This document shows positions 37,347-48,461 of a DNA stretch of 64,000 nucleotides, one piece after another. A model generated the notes under the pieces. It saw nothing but the letters and a program-made list of their open reading frames with translations. It did not search any database and was not told the origin of the DNA. A program made the position numbers and the translations under genes. How positions within the stretch are numbered: the stretch's first letter is position 1; every line of letters starts with the position of its first letter. Origin of the DNA: Deltaproteobacteria bacterium (GTDB taxonomy: Bacteria > Myxococcota > UBA727 > VGSZ01); contig JACOUT010000018.1 of the NCBI GenBank assembly GCA_016177705.1, positions 1 through 64,000 of the forward strand, read 5' to 3'.

Positions 37347-38699
37347 TCAAAAGCGATAGCTCCAGCCGAGCGCGAGCGCGTGCACCGCGCCGCTCGCCGT
37401 CCAGTCGCCCAGCTCGTCTTGCGGGTTGGTCTTGATGGCGGCGCGCTCCTCGAGCAGCTGCGCCTGATAGCCGAGGTCGGCGGTGATCGGCTGGTTGAAG
37501 ACGTGGGGCAATCGAAAGGTGACGGCGAGCCCGAGCGCGACGACGTGGGCGTTGGCGTCGACGATGTTGGTGCCGCTCGTCTGGTCGGGCACCGGCGTCG
37601 GTCGGAACTGATAGCCGGCGCGCAGCGCGAGCGGCACCAGCGGCCGCCACTCGACACCCGCGCGCCACACCAGCGTGTCCTGGTAGCCAGGCGAGCGCAC
37701 CCGATCCTGGCCCGGCGCCGGCGCGTCGAGCGTGGCGTCGAGGCCAAGCGCCTCGAGGCCCTCGCCGCCGAGGTCGACGCGCGTCACCAGCATGGGCGGT
37801 GGTGCCAGCGACCACATGGCCCACTGCGCCTCGACGTCGACCACCAGGTCGTGGGCGATTTCGACGGAGGCGCCGCCGGTGAGGCTGCGCGGCTCGTAGT
37901 TGGCGACCACCAGCACGTCGAGGATGGCGTCGACGTCGGCGCCCTCGATGGCAAGCGCGGCGGGCAGCGCCACCTCGAAGGCGATGGGCTCGCGCCAGAC
38001 GACGCCGAGCGAGGCGCGCGCCACCTCGTCCACGCCAATGGGGCCGAGCACCAGCCCCGCGGTGGGCGCGAAGGTCGGATACTGGAAGGTGTCCATGCTC
38101 TGCTGCACCAGGCGGCCGCGCACCGGATCGACCGCGAGCTGCACGTCCCCGCTCTGCCCCGCCGCCAGGCGCATGCCGGCGCCGAGGTGCAGCCAGTCCA
38201 CCAGGCGCAGACCGGCGCCCACCGAGATGTCGTAGTGCTCGGTGGCAGAGTCGTAGACGGCGAAGAACGGTCGCATCGGATCGAAGGCGCGCGCGCGCAC
38301 CAGCACCGAGGTGGGGAAGTAGGCGGCGGCGCCGACGAACAGGCGATCCGGGCCCACCAGGTCCACCGGCTGGGTGAAGGCGAGGTTGAGCGCGCTCACC
38401 GCCGGCGGGCGCGCCGGGGCCAGTGGATCGTCCGCATTGCGGGCAGCCGCAAGCGAGACCTCGAGGGCCGGCACGTCGAGCGAGTAGCTGACCGCGACCG
38501 CCAGCGCCGAGTCCGCCAGCCCGAGCGCGGCCGGGTTGGTGTGCGCGGCGGCGATGTCCGGCAAGGCGACCACCGCATGCGCGAGCGCCCGGCTGCGCGC
38601 GTCGGCGCCATAGGTCTCGAAGGCGCCGTTGGCGGACGCATCGGCGGCGCACGACAGCGCCGCCACCGCGGCGGCTGCGATCCCGCGCGCCGCCATCAC
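37347..38699 (-). CDS. FadL/Toluene-transport-type outer-membrane protein
   Basis: A 450-residue outer-membrane barrel of the FadL/TodX/OmpP1 type, which admits hydrophobic compounds. It has a signal peptide ending near ADASANG, then FETYGADARSRALAHAVV and NPAALGLA, the N-terminal pattern typical of this family. Long alternating strands follow, and the chain ends with the canonical aromatic terminus WSYRF. GTG 38699 overlaps the stop of the upstream lipoprotein as GTGA (ATG 38696 is also possible). It is the last gene of the kinase-lipoprotein-barrel unit. The hydrophobic substrate is not indicated. Confidence 0.8.
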   Translation of the reverse strand: MMAARGIAAAAVAALSCAADASANGAFETYGADARSRALAHAVVALPDIAAAHTNPAALGLADSALAVAVSYSLDVPALEVSLAAARNADDPLAPARPPAVSALNLAFTQPVDLVGPDRLFVGAAAYFPTSVLVRARAFDPMRPFFAVYDSATEHYDISVGAGLRLVDWLHLGAGMRLAAGQSGDVQLAVDPVRGRLVQQSMDTFQYPTFAPTAGLVLGPIGVDEVARASLGVVWREPIAFEVALPAALAIEGADVDAILDVLVVANYEPRSLTGGASVEIAHDLVVDVEAQWAMWSLAPPPMLVTRVDLGGEGLEALGLDATLDAPAPGQDRVRSPGYQDTLVWRAGVEWRPLVPLALRAGYQFRPTPVPDQTSGTNIVDANAHVVALGLAVTFRLPHVFNQPITADLGYQAQLLEERAAIKTNPQDELGDWTASGAVHALALGWSYRF

Positions 38700-39907
38700 T
38701 GCTCGAGCCCCCGACAGGCCTCGACGCCGTCGACCAGGCCGAGCAACTCGTGCAACGCGCCCTGCCCCTGCACGGCGAGAAGGGCCGTCACCAGCGCGGG
38801 TGCCGCCCGCTCATCGACGAGCTCGCCGAGCACCAGCACGACGTCGCCGGCCAGCGCCGGTCGATCGTCGACCGCGGCCAGCATGTCGATGATGGCGAGG
38901 CGCAGGTCGGTGGCGGTGTCGACCGCCGCGGTCTCGGCCGCGTCGTCGAGGAAGGCGTCGAGCGGCAGCGCCTCCACGGTCAACCAGTCGTACAGCATGC
39001 CACCGATGGCCGCGTCCTCATCTGCCTGGTTGACGCAGCCCATCAGCGCCTGCGTCTGCGGGAACACGTCGGCCGACGGCTCGGCGATCAAGAGCGCGAC
39101 GTCGAGCAGGGCGTCGAGCTTGGCGCGCGCCTCCGCGTCGGTGATGCGCAATGACAGCGCGTCCTCGAGCATGGCGCGCGTGCCCACGGGGTCGAAGTCG
39201 GGGGCCGCGAGGTTGGCCACCAACAAGGACGAGAGGAGCTGGAAGGCCTCGCGCCCAACGCGAATGGTGCCCTCTCCCTCGGCCTCGTCCTCGAGCTCGA
39301 GGTCGGCGAGCGCGGCCACGAAGATCGGATCGCTCGCTACCACGCCCAACGCGTCGAGCACGGCGCCGAGCCACGAGCGCGCGCCGGTGCCGGGCTCGGC
39401 CAACACCCAGGCGCCCGTGCCGTCCTCCGTCACCTCGAGCTCGAGCAGCCGGCGCGCGGTCGAGAGCGTGGCCGGCGCCGGGCACTCGGCGAGCATGGCG
39501 TGCACCGCCGCGAGCGGCTCGGGGTGCGCACCCGCGATGTGCGCCGAGCTGCCGTCGACGTAGCGCAGCACTTCGACCAGGTGGGGCGTGAGCGAACCGA
39601 GCCCGACCTCCGGATTCAATCCCGCGCGCAGGTGCGCGAACGCAACCTGGTCGACGTCGGTGAGCATGGCGGCGAGCCCTTGGATGAGCACGCGCAGGCC
39701 GACGTGCTCGACCAGGATGCGCTCGAGGTGCGGCTTGAGCGCCGCCACGCCGGGCAGGTCGAGCGATGCCTTGGTGTGGGCGAGCGCGTCGTTCGCCGCC
39801 GGGCAGCCCGTGTCCTCGTGCGCGCCGATCACGTGCGGCGCCGCCACGCCCACGGCGCCGCAGCCTGCGGTGATCCCGACGACGAACAGCAGGCGACGAA
39901 GCGGCAG
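38696..39907 (-). CDS. Lipoprotein probably started by CTG
   Basis: A 403-residue hypothetical lipoprotein. The frame opens just after the kinase stop; the first standard start, GTG 39853, would omit a signal peptide that is plainly encoded upstream: LPLRRLLFVVGITAGC, with a good lipobox ITAGC. The only start before it with a ribosome site is CTG 39907, six bases after GGAG at 39917-39914. I therefore place the start there; this is unusual. The mature part is Ala/Leu-rich helical, with no known domain, and has few cysteines. It overlaps the FadL-like gene and follows the kinase gene by 12 bases. It might be the periplasmic or surface partner of the barrel. Confidence 0.6.
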   Translation of the reverse strand: MPLRRLLFVVGITAGCGAVGVAAPHVIGAHEDTGCPAANDALAHTKASLDLPGVAALKPHLERILVEHVGLRVLIQGLAAMLTDVDQVAFAHLRAGLNPEVGLGSLTPHLVEVLRYVDGSSAHIAGAHPEPLAAVHAMLAECPAPATLSTARRLLELEVTEDGTGAWVLAEPGTGARSWLGAVLDALGVVASDPIFVAALADLELEDEAEGEGTIRVGREAFQLLSSLLVANLAAPDFDPVGTRAMLEDALSLRITDAEARAKLDALLDVALLIAEPSADVFPQTQALMGCVNQADEDAAIGGMLYDWLTVEALPLDAFLDDAAETAAVDTATDLRLAIIDMLAAVDDRPALAGDVVLVLGELVDERAAPALVTALLAVQGQGALHELLGLVDGVEACRGLEQ

Positions 39908-39919
39908 GGCGCTCTCCGG

Positions 39920-42622
<2,703 letters not shown>

Positions 42623-42766
42623 CTGGCGCTCTCGAGCCTCCCGTCGAAGCTACCAGCATTCGACCTGCTGGCGCCAAGGCGCCACACCGCCGTAGAGTGG
42701 CGCACCGTCGCGACGCTCGGTAGCCGAGCACCGCCGGTCAGCGTTGCTGACGCACAGGGAGGGACC

Positions 42767-43030
42767 ATGTCGCTCACGCACCTCGACGCCCAGGATCTCG
42801 TCGAGATCTACGGCGCCAAGAACGTCATGGAGGCGGACCGCCTGGTGCTGTTGCTCGGCGACGAGGACATCGAGGCCATCCACCGCGCCACCACCATGTC
42901 GTCGTTCCCCACTGCCGCGGAGGCGCACTATCTGGTGTGCGTACGAGCGGACGACAAGGCGCGGGCCGTCGAACTGATCGAAGCCGCGCGCACCGACGGC
43001 GCCATCAGCACCGACGGGGCGTTCCTCTAG
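42767..43030 (+). CDS. Small DUF2007-like putative signal protein
   Basis: An 87-residue cytoplasmic protein with ATG 42767 preceded by GGGAGGG, a strong ribosome site. The pattern DLVEIYGAKNVMEADRLVLLLGDEDIEAIHRA followed by a Tyr-Leu-Val-Cys-Val strand and DDKARAVELIEAAR resembles DUF2007 proteins, small alpha/beta modules related to the GlnB/ferredoxin-like fold with proposed signalling roles. The call rests on pattern only. It is divergent from the membrane kinase and upstream of the two large lipoprotein genes. Confidence 0.5.
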   Translation: MSLTHLDAQDLVEIYGAKNVMEADRLVLLLGDEDIEAIHRATTMSSFPTAAEAHYLVCVRADDKARAVELIEAARTDGAISTDGAFL

Positions 43031-43063
43031 GTCGGCACGGGCACGACCCCGCTTGCGGATCCG

Positions 43064-43101
43064 CCCCCTGTCGGCGACGGTGGGGGAGCCAGGAGGCTCC
43101 C
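43064..43101 (+). promoter_or_regulatory. Structured 5' leader with ribosome site in a hairpin
   Basis: Two alternative hairpins precede the TTG at 43102. Hairpin A: CCCCC (43064-43068) with GGGGG (43082-43086), inner stem around the tetraloop GCGA (43074-43077). Hairpin B: GGGAGCC (43084-43090) with GGCTCCC (43095-43101), loop AGGA. The ribosome site AGGAGG is 43091-43096. A and B share 43084-43086, so they exclude each other. Confidence 0.5.
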
Positions 43102-45714
43102 TTGCTGCGACCTGTTCACCTTTCGCTCTTCACCCTGCTCGCGCTCGCGCCGCTCGCGTTTGGCTGCCCTGCCCCCGAGGTGTGCGACGACGAAGTCGAC
43201 AACGACGGCGACGGCTCGGCGGACTGCGACGACGCCGACTGCAGCGAGGACGGCGCGTGCGCCGGCGAGGGTGAGGGTGAAGGCGAGGGTGAGGGTGAGG
43301 GTGAAGGCGAGGGTGAGGGTGAGGGTGAAGGCGAAGGTGAGGGTGAGGGTGAGGGTGAGGGCGAAGGCGAAGGCGAGCCCCCCGAGACCGAGTGCAACGA
43401 CTTCTACGACAACGACTTCGACGGCACCTTCGACTGCCTGAACGAGACCGACTGCAAGGACGGCAGCCAGTGCGTGCCGGGCGCGACGGCCGTGGGCGGC
43501 GCGTGCACGAGCCAGCTCGACTGCCAGGCCGACAACAACGACCCCTACTGCTTCGAAGCTGATTCGGGTTTCGTCGGCGGTGCGTGCAGTGAGTTCTGCG
43601 TCACCAACGACGACTGCACGGGCGACGGGGTATGCGTCCCCTTCGCCGATCCCATCGACTACTACGCCACCGTGGGCCTGTGCCTCGACGGCTGCACGCT
43701 CGACACCGACTGCCGCGACGCGACGCAGATCTGCGAACCGCTCGAGCGCGCGGCCAACGCCACCGCGTGCGTGCCGGCCCCGGTGTGCGGCAACGACACC
43801 TTCGAGGTGCGTGAGGAGTGCGAGGACGGCAACACCGCCGACGGCGACGGCTGTAGCGCCACCTGCACGCTCGAGGCGTGCGACGTCGGCGGCTTCGCGA
43901 CGCTGTCGCTCGGCGCCAACAGCGGCGACACCACCGGCAGCTTGATCGACGACTTCGTTGGAAGCTGTGAGTACGGCCCGCTGCTCGACGTGGTCGCCAC
44001 CTACACGCCGCCGGGTCCGGGGCGCCTGCACGCGCGCGCCACCTCGGCTACCTCGTCGCTCACGGTGTTCCTGCGTGACACCTGCGAGGACTATGCGAGC
44101 GAGCTGGGCTGTGAGAGCTATGGGCCGGTCGCCGCCGACGTCACCGGTGAGGTCTTCGTCGTCGTCAGCAGCAGCACGGGTGCCCCCTACACGCTCGACC
44201 TCGTGTTCCGTCCCGAGCTCTGCGGCGATGGCGTGCGCAGCGGCACCGAGGCGTGTGACGGCAACGACTTTGGCGCCACCACCTGTGCGGACTCACAGCC
44301 CGGCACCGTGGGCCCGCTCACCTGCAACGCATGCACGGCAGTGGACGACACTGCCTGTGTCGCGCCGGTGGTGAACGAGGGCAGCAACAACGGCACGCCG
44401 CCGACCAGCGTCGACACGTACGCTGACCCGTACGTCGGCAACCTCGAGACCGACGACGACGTCGACTGCGTCGCGGTGCCGGCCACCACCGGCCAGACCT
44501 TCTCGGCGCACGTCGAGGACATCGGCAACGGCGCGTGCGCCGCCTACGACCTCGATCCCGACCTGTACGCCTACGACACCGACGGGACCACGCAGCTCGA
44601 TTACACCTATGGCTGCAACTCGGCCGTGACCTTCACGGCGGACGCTGACGGCACCTATTTCGTGTGCGTCGCGAACTTCCTGTCGACGGGCCAGTCATAT
44701 CGCCTGGTGGTCACGGCCGCCGGGACCGTCTGCAACAACGGCTCCGTCGAGGGTACCGAGCAGTGCGACATCTTCGACTCTCCCTCGAGCTTCTGCATGC
44801 AGCTCGACCAGGCCACCAGCGGCCGCCTCGGGCCGTGCAGCGAGACCTGCACGCTCGACACCACGGCGTGCACCGCCATCACCTTCACCGAGACCGAGCC
44901 GGGCAACGACGCGACGGCGACCGCCGACGCCTATGCGGACGGCTACACCGGGCGCATCGACGAGGGCACCGATCAGGACTGCGTGCGCGTGACCGGGGCC
45001 GCCGGGCAGCGCATCGTCGCCACCACGCTCGACTTCGGCGAGGGCGCCTGCGCCGCCAACGTGATCGACTCGGCCATTGACGTGCTGCCGCCGACCGGCA
45101 CCACGCCGCTCATCTCCGACGACGACGGCGGCGAGGGCTACTGTTCGCGCGCGGTGGCCCTGGTGGCCACGCCCGGCGACCACTTCGTCTGCGTGCGCGG
45201 CAGCTACACGGACGATCTGTTCAGCTACCGCCTCGACGTCGACGTGGTCGACCCGGGCTGCGGCAACGGCTTCATCGACGGCACCGAGGAGTGCGACGAC
45301 GGCAACGCCACGCCGGGCGACGGCTGCAGCGCCACCTGTACGGCCGACTACTGTGACGCACCGGCGGTGGCCGCCGACGGCGACCAGACCGGTGACACCA
45401 GCGCCGCCGGCTCGTTCCTCGCCGGTAGCTGCACGGGCAGCAGCTCGCCCGAGCAGGTTTGGCAGTACACGCCGTCCACCACCGGCAACGTCACCTTCAC
45501 GGTGTTGCCAACCCAGGCGGACGACGACCTGAGCATCTACGTTCGCACCGCGTGCGCCGACACCGCGACCGAGCTGGACTGCTCGGATGCCGGCTACGGC
45601 GGCGAGGCCGACACCGTCACCGTGCCCGTGACCGCGGGCACACCGGTGTTCGTCATCGTCGACGGCTTCTACGGCGACGCCGGGCCCTACACGCTGACCA
45701 TCGCGCCGCAGTAG
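43102..45714 (+). CDS. Large Cys-rich lipoprotein with GE linker (paralog 1)
   Basis: An 870-residue exported lipoprotein. The start is TTG 43102, five bases after a perfect AGGAGG; it gives a signal peptide ending in LAFGC (Cys22). Next are a short Asp/Cys motif (DNDGDGSADCDD), a Glu-Gly linker of 19 units (residues 55-92), a second DNDFDGTFDC motif, and Cys-rich loops. CGN..EECEDGN..GDGCSATC motifs (near residues 229 and 720), typical of a myxobacterial Cys-rich repeat, flank domains resembling bacterial pre-peptidase C-terminal (PPC) beta-sandwiches (for example YADPYVGNLETDDDVDCVAV). It is tandem with the paralog at 45780. Function probably surface binding or structure. Confidence 0.85.
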   Translation: MLRPVHLSLFTLLALAPLAFGCPAPEVCDDEVDNDGDGSADCDDADCSEDGACAGEGEGEGEGEGEGEGEGEGEGEGEGEGEGEGEGEGEGEPPETECNDFYDNDFDGTFDCLNETDCKDGSQCVPGATAVGGACTSQLDCQADNNDPYCFEADSGFVGGACSEFCVTNDDCTGDGVCVPFADPIDYYATVGLCLDGCTLDTDCRDATQICEPLERAANATACVPAPVCGNDTFEVREECEDGNTADGDGCSATCTLEACDVGGFATLSLGANSGDTTGSLIDDFVGSCEYGPLLDVVATYTPPGPGRLHARATSATSSLTVFLRDTCEDYASELGCESYGPVAADVTGEVFVVVSSSTGAPYTLDLVFRPELCGDGVRSGTEACDGNDFGATTCADSQPGTVGPLTCNACTAVDDTACVAPVVNEGSNNGTPPTSVDTYADPYVGNLETDDDVDCVAVPATTGQTFSAHVEDIGNGACAAYDLDPDLYAYDTDGTTQLDYTYGCNSAVTFTADADGTYFVCVANFLSTGQSYRLVVTAAGTVCNNGSVEGTEQCDIFDSPSSFCMQLDQATSGRLGPCSETCTLDTTACTAITFTETEPGNDATATADAYADGYTGRIDEGTDQDCVRVTGAAGQRIVATTLDFGEGACAANVIDSAIDVLPPTGTTPLISDDDGGEGYCSRAVALVATPGDHFVCVRGSYTDDLFSYRLDVDVVDPGCGNGFIDGTEECDDGNATPGDGCSATCTADYCDAPAVAADGDQTGDTSAAGSFLAGSCTGSSSPEQVWQYTPSTTGNVTFTVLPTQADDDLSIYVRTACADTATELDCSDAGYGGEADTVTVPVTAGTPVFVIVDGFYGDAGPYTLTIAPQ
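43264..43377 (+). repeat. Hexamer repeat encoding Gly-Glu linker (19 units)
   Basis: 114 bp of 6-bp units (GGTGAG, GGCGAG, GGTGAA, GGCGAA), with a higher-order 18-bp pattern. The frame is kept by unit loss or gain, so it can vary in length without breaking the gene. Confidence 0.92.
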
Positions 45715-45738
45715 TCGGCCCGGCGAGGTTGCGCCTTC

Positions 45739-45773
45739 GACCCCCGGTCGGCGACGATCGAGGGGTCTGGAGG
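45739..45773 (+). promoter_or_regulatory. Leader hairpin with GCGA tetraloop before paralog 2
   Basis: Stem GACCCC (45739-45744) with GGGGTC (45762-45767), one bulged A, then CGGTCG (45745-45750) with CGATCG (45755-45760), one G-T pair, closing the tetraloop GCGA. GGAGG at 45769-45773 follows directly and GTG 45780 comes six bases later. The same arrangement is seen before paralog 1, with a compensating or wobble change in the stem. Confidence 0.55.
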
Positions 45774-45779
45774 TACTCT

Positions 45780-48407
45780 GTGCCGCGATCGCGCGTGTGG
45801 TGGCCGATCGTGGTGGTGTCGGCAGCGTGCGCGTGTCGACCGCTGGAGATCTGCGACGACTTCCTGGACAACGACGGCGATGACGCCGTCGACTGCCGCG
45901 ACGACGAGTGCCGCCGAGCCGAGGAGTGCGCGCTCGTCGGCGAGGGCGAGGGTGAGGGCGAAGGCGAGGGTGAAGGCGAAGGCGAGGGTGAAGGCGAAGG
46001 CGAGGGTGAAGGCGAAGGCGAGGGTGAGGGTGAGCCGGTCGAGCTCGACTGCAGCAACCTCAGGGACGACGACTACGACCTCACCTTCGACTGCTGGAGC
46101 GAGACCGACTGCCGCGATCAAGGCCGTTGCGTGCCGGGCGCGACGCCGCTCGGAGGCCCCTGCACCTCCCAGCTCGACTGCCAAGCGAGCAACGGCGATC
46201 CCTTCTGCTTCGTCGAGGGCCTGGGCAGCTACCTGGGCGGCGCGTGCAGCGAGTTCTGCGTCGTCGCCGCCGACTGCCTCGGCGCCGGCGTCTGCGTCCC
46301 CTACGCCGATCCGACGGACCAATTCGGCGTCGCCACGGTGGGCCTGTGCCTCAAGGCCTGCACCGAGGACGCCGACTGCCGCGCCGGCAGCCAGGTCTGC
46401 GAGCCGGTCCCCACCGCCGGCGGCGCCTTCGCCTGCGTGCCCGCGCCCGTCTGTGGCAACGACTACTTCGAGTGGTGGCGCGAGGCGTGCGAGGACGGCA
46501 ACCAAGCCGGCGGCGACGGCTGTAGCAGCACCTGCACGCTCGAGTCCTGCGACGCCGGTTCTTTGCCCGCGCTGATCCTCGGCACCAACGTCGGCGACAC
46601 CAGCACGAGCGGGCTCGACGACTTCGTCACGACCTGTGAGGACTGGAGCTACGCGATGATGTCGGACGTGGTCGGCACGTTCACGCCGAGCGTGCCGGGC
46701 AAGCTGTTCGCGCGGGCAGAGGCAGAGTACGTCCAGCCGACGCTCTTCGTGCGCGACACCTGCGACGAGCTCTTGAGCGAGCTCGCCTGTAGCCCGCTCG
46801 GGCAGCTCGCCGTCGACGTGACCGACACGGTGTACGTGGCCGTCAGCACCGCCCCCGGCGCGCCGCTCGAGCTCGACCTGGCGTTTCGCGCCGCGGTGTG
46901 CGGCGACGACATCAAGAGCGGCGACGAGCGTTGCGACGGCGCCGACACCGGCGGTGCCCGGTGTGCGGATACCCGGCCCGGCACCATCGGTCCACTCACC
47001 TGCGTCGGCTGCGCCGCGCTCGACGACACCTCCTGCGTGGTGCCGACGGTCAACGAGGGCACCGACAACGGACTGCCACCGGACGCGGTCGACGACCTCA
47101 GCAATCCCTACGTCGGCCTGCTCGACAGCGACGACGACCGCGACTGCGTCGTCGTGGCCGCGACGGCCGGCGATCAGTTGAGCGCGTTCGTCACCGACAT
47201 CGGCGACGGGGCCTGCGCAAACGACGTGCTCTACCCGCTGGTGATGCTGGTGGACACCGACGGCAACCTGCTGCTCGATTGGCGGTACGGCTGCTACCAG
47301 ACGGCGGCGGCCGCGGCGCCGACCAGCGGCAACTACTTCGTCTGCGTCGAGAACCCGAACGGCTACTCCACCGGCCAGCGCTATCACCTGTTGGTCGAGC
47401 GAAGGTCCCCGCGCTGCAATAACGGCGTGGTCGAGGGGACGGAGCAGTGCGACGTGCTCGACCGCCCACTGACGCACTGTCAACAGCTCGACACGGCCAC
47501 GAGCGGCGTGCTCGGCAGCGCGTGCAGCGAGGCCTGCACGGTCGACACCTCGGCGTGCGTGCCAGTGGTCCCCACCGAGACCGAGCCGACCAACGACACG
47601 CCGGCGGGCGCGGAGCAGTTCCTCGCCGGATTCATCGGCCGCATCGACCGCGCCGCCGACCAGGACTGCGTTCGCGTCACCGCAGCGGCCGTCGGTCAAC
47701 GCCTGGTGGCGATCACCTCCGACCTCGGCGACGGCGCATGCGCGGCGCGCTTGGCGGACTCGGTGCTCGACGTCTTCCGCGCCCCGTTCACGTCACCGCT
47801 CGCCACCGACTTCGACGGCGGTGACGGCTACTGCTCGCGCGTCTCCGTCACGGTCTCCACCCCAGGAGACTTCGTGGTGTGCGTGACGGGCACCGACCCG
47901 GATGACCTGTTCGCCTATCGCCTCGACGTGGTGCTGCAAAACCCGGGGTGCGGCGGCGGCTTCGTCGATGGCGCCGAGCAATGCGACGACGGCAACACGG
48001 TCGAGGGCGACGGCTGCGACGCAAGCTGCGCCGCCGAGAGCTGTGCCGCGCCGCAGCCGGCGGCGACCGGCCAGCAGGCCGGCGACACCGCCGGCGCCGG
48101 TGCGCTGCTCGCCGGCGGCTGCACGGGCGACGGCGCGCGCGAGGACGTTTGGCGCTACACGCCGGACCAATCCGGGACGGTGTTGGTGACGGCGCGTCCC
48201 GTCGACGCCGACTACGACATCGGCCTGTACGTTCGCGATCTCTGCGCCGACGAGGCCGGCGAGCTGGCGTGCGCCGACACCTTCGGCAACGGCCACGTCG
48301 AATCGGCGCTCGTCCCGGTCATCGGCGGTACCCCTATCTTCATCGTCGTCGACGGCTACTACAACAGCGACATGGGCCCCTACACCCTCAGCGTGACGCC
48401 GCAGTAG
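45780..48407 (+). CDS. Large Cys-rich lipoprotein with GE linker (paralog 2)
   Basis: An 875-residue paralog of the protein at 43102, alike in nearly every segment. GTG 45780 lies six bases after GGAGG and gives a signal peptide ending VVSAAC (lipobox SAAC). Then DNDGDDAVDCRDDEC, a Glu-Gly linker of 16 units, YDLTFDCWSETDC, Cys-rich loops and two CGN/CGG...CEDGN/CDDGN...GDGC motifs (about residues 224 and 723) separated by PPC-like sandwiches. The C-terminus YTLSVTPQ matches YTLTIAPQ of paralog 1. The pair probably arose by tandem duplication and is co-oriented, each with its own structured leader. No sorting tail is present. Confidence 0.85.
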   Translation: MPRSRVWWPIVVVSAACACRPLEICDDFLDNDGDDAVDCRDDECRRAEECALVGEGEGEGEGEGEGEGEGEGEGEGEGEGEGEGEPVELDCSNLRDDDYDLTFDCWSETDCRDQGRCVPGATPLGGPCTSQLDCQASNGDPFCFVEGLGSYLGGACSEFCVVAADCLGAGVCVPYADPTDQFGVATVGLCLKACTEDADCRAGSQVCEPVPTAGGAFACVPAPVCGNDYFEWWREACEDGNQAGGDGCSSTCTLESCDAGSLPALILGTNVGDTSTSGLDDFVTTCEDWSYAMMSDVVGTFTPSVPGKLFARAEAEYVQPTLFVRDTCDELLSELACSPLGQLAVDVTDTVYVAVSTAPGAPLELDLAFRAAVCGDDIKSGDERCDGADTGGARCADTRPGTIGPLTCVGCAALDDTSCVVPTVNEGTDNGLPPDAVDDLSNPYVGLLDSDDDRDCVVVAATAGDQLSAFVTDIGDGACANDVLYPLVMLVDTDGNLLLDWRYGCYQTAAAAAPTSGNYFVCVENPNGYSTGQRYHLLVERRSPRCNNGVVEGTEQCDVLDRPLTHCQQLDTATSGVLGSACSEACTVDTSACVPVVPTETEPTNDTPAGAEQFLAGFIGRIDRAADQDCVRVTAAAVGQRLVAITSDLGDGACAARLADSVLDVFRAPFTSPLATDFDGGDGYCSRVSVTVSTPGDFVVCVTGTDPDDLFAYRLDVVLQNPGCGGGFVDGAEQCDDGNTVEGDGCDASCAAESCAAPQPAATGQQAGDTAGAGALLAGGCTGDGAREDVWRYTPDQSGTVLVTARPVDADYDIGLYVRDLCADEAGELACADTFGNGHVESALVPVIGGTPIFIVVDGYYNSDMGPYTLSVTPQ
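45939..46034 (+). repeat. Hexamer repeat encoding Gly-Glu linker (16 units)
   Basis: 96 bp of 6-bp units in paralog 2. It is shorter than the 19 units in paralog 1, which shows that the number differs between copies. Confidence 0.92.
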
Positions 48408-48461
48408 CCACCTGGGGGCTAGCCAGTTGCGCAGGGCGCCCGCGCCCGTCATCGAGGCGGT

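Noticed and set aside
43264..43377. Hexamer tract considered as a CRISPR array
   Set aside because: No spacers; it is a simple in-frame protein repeat.
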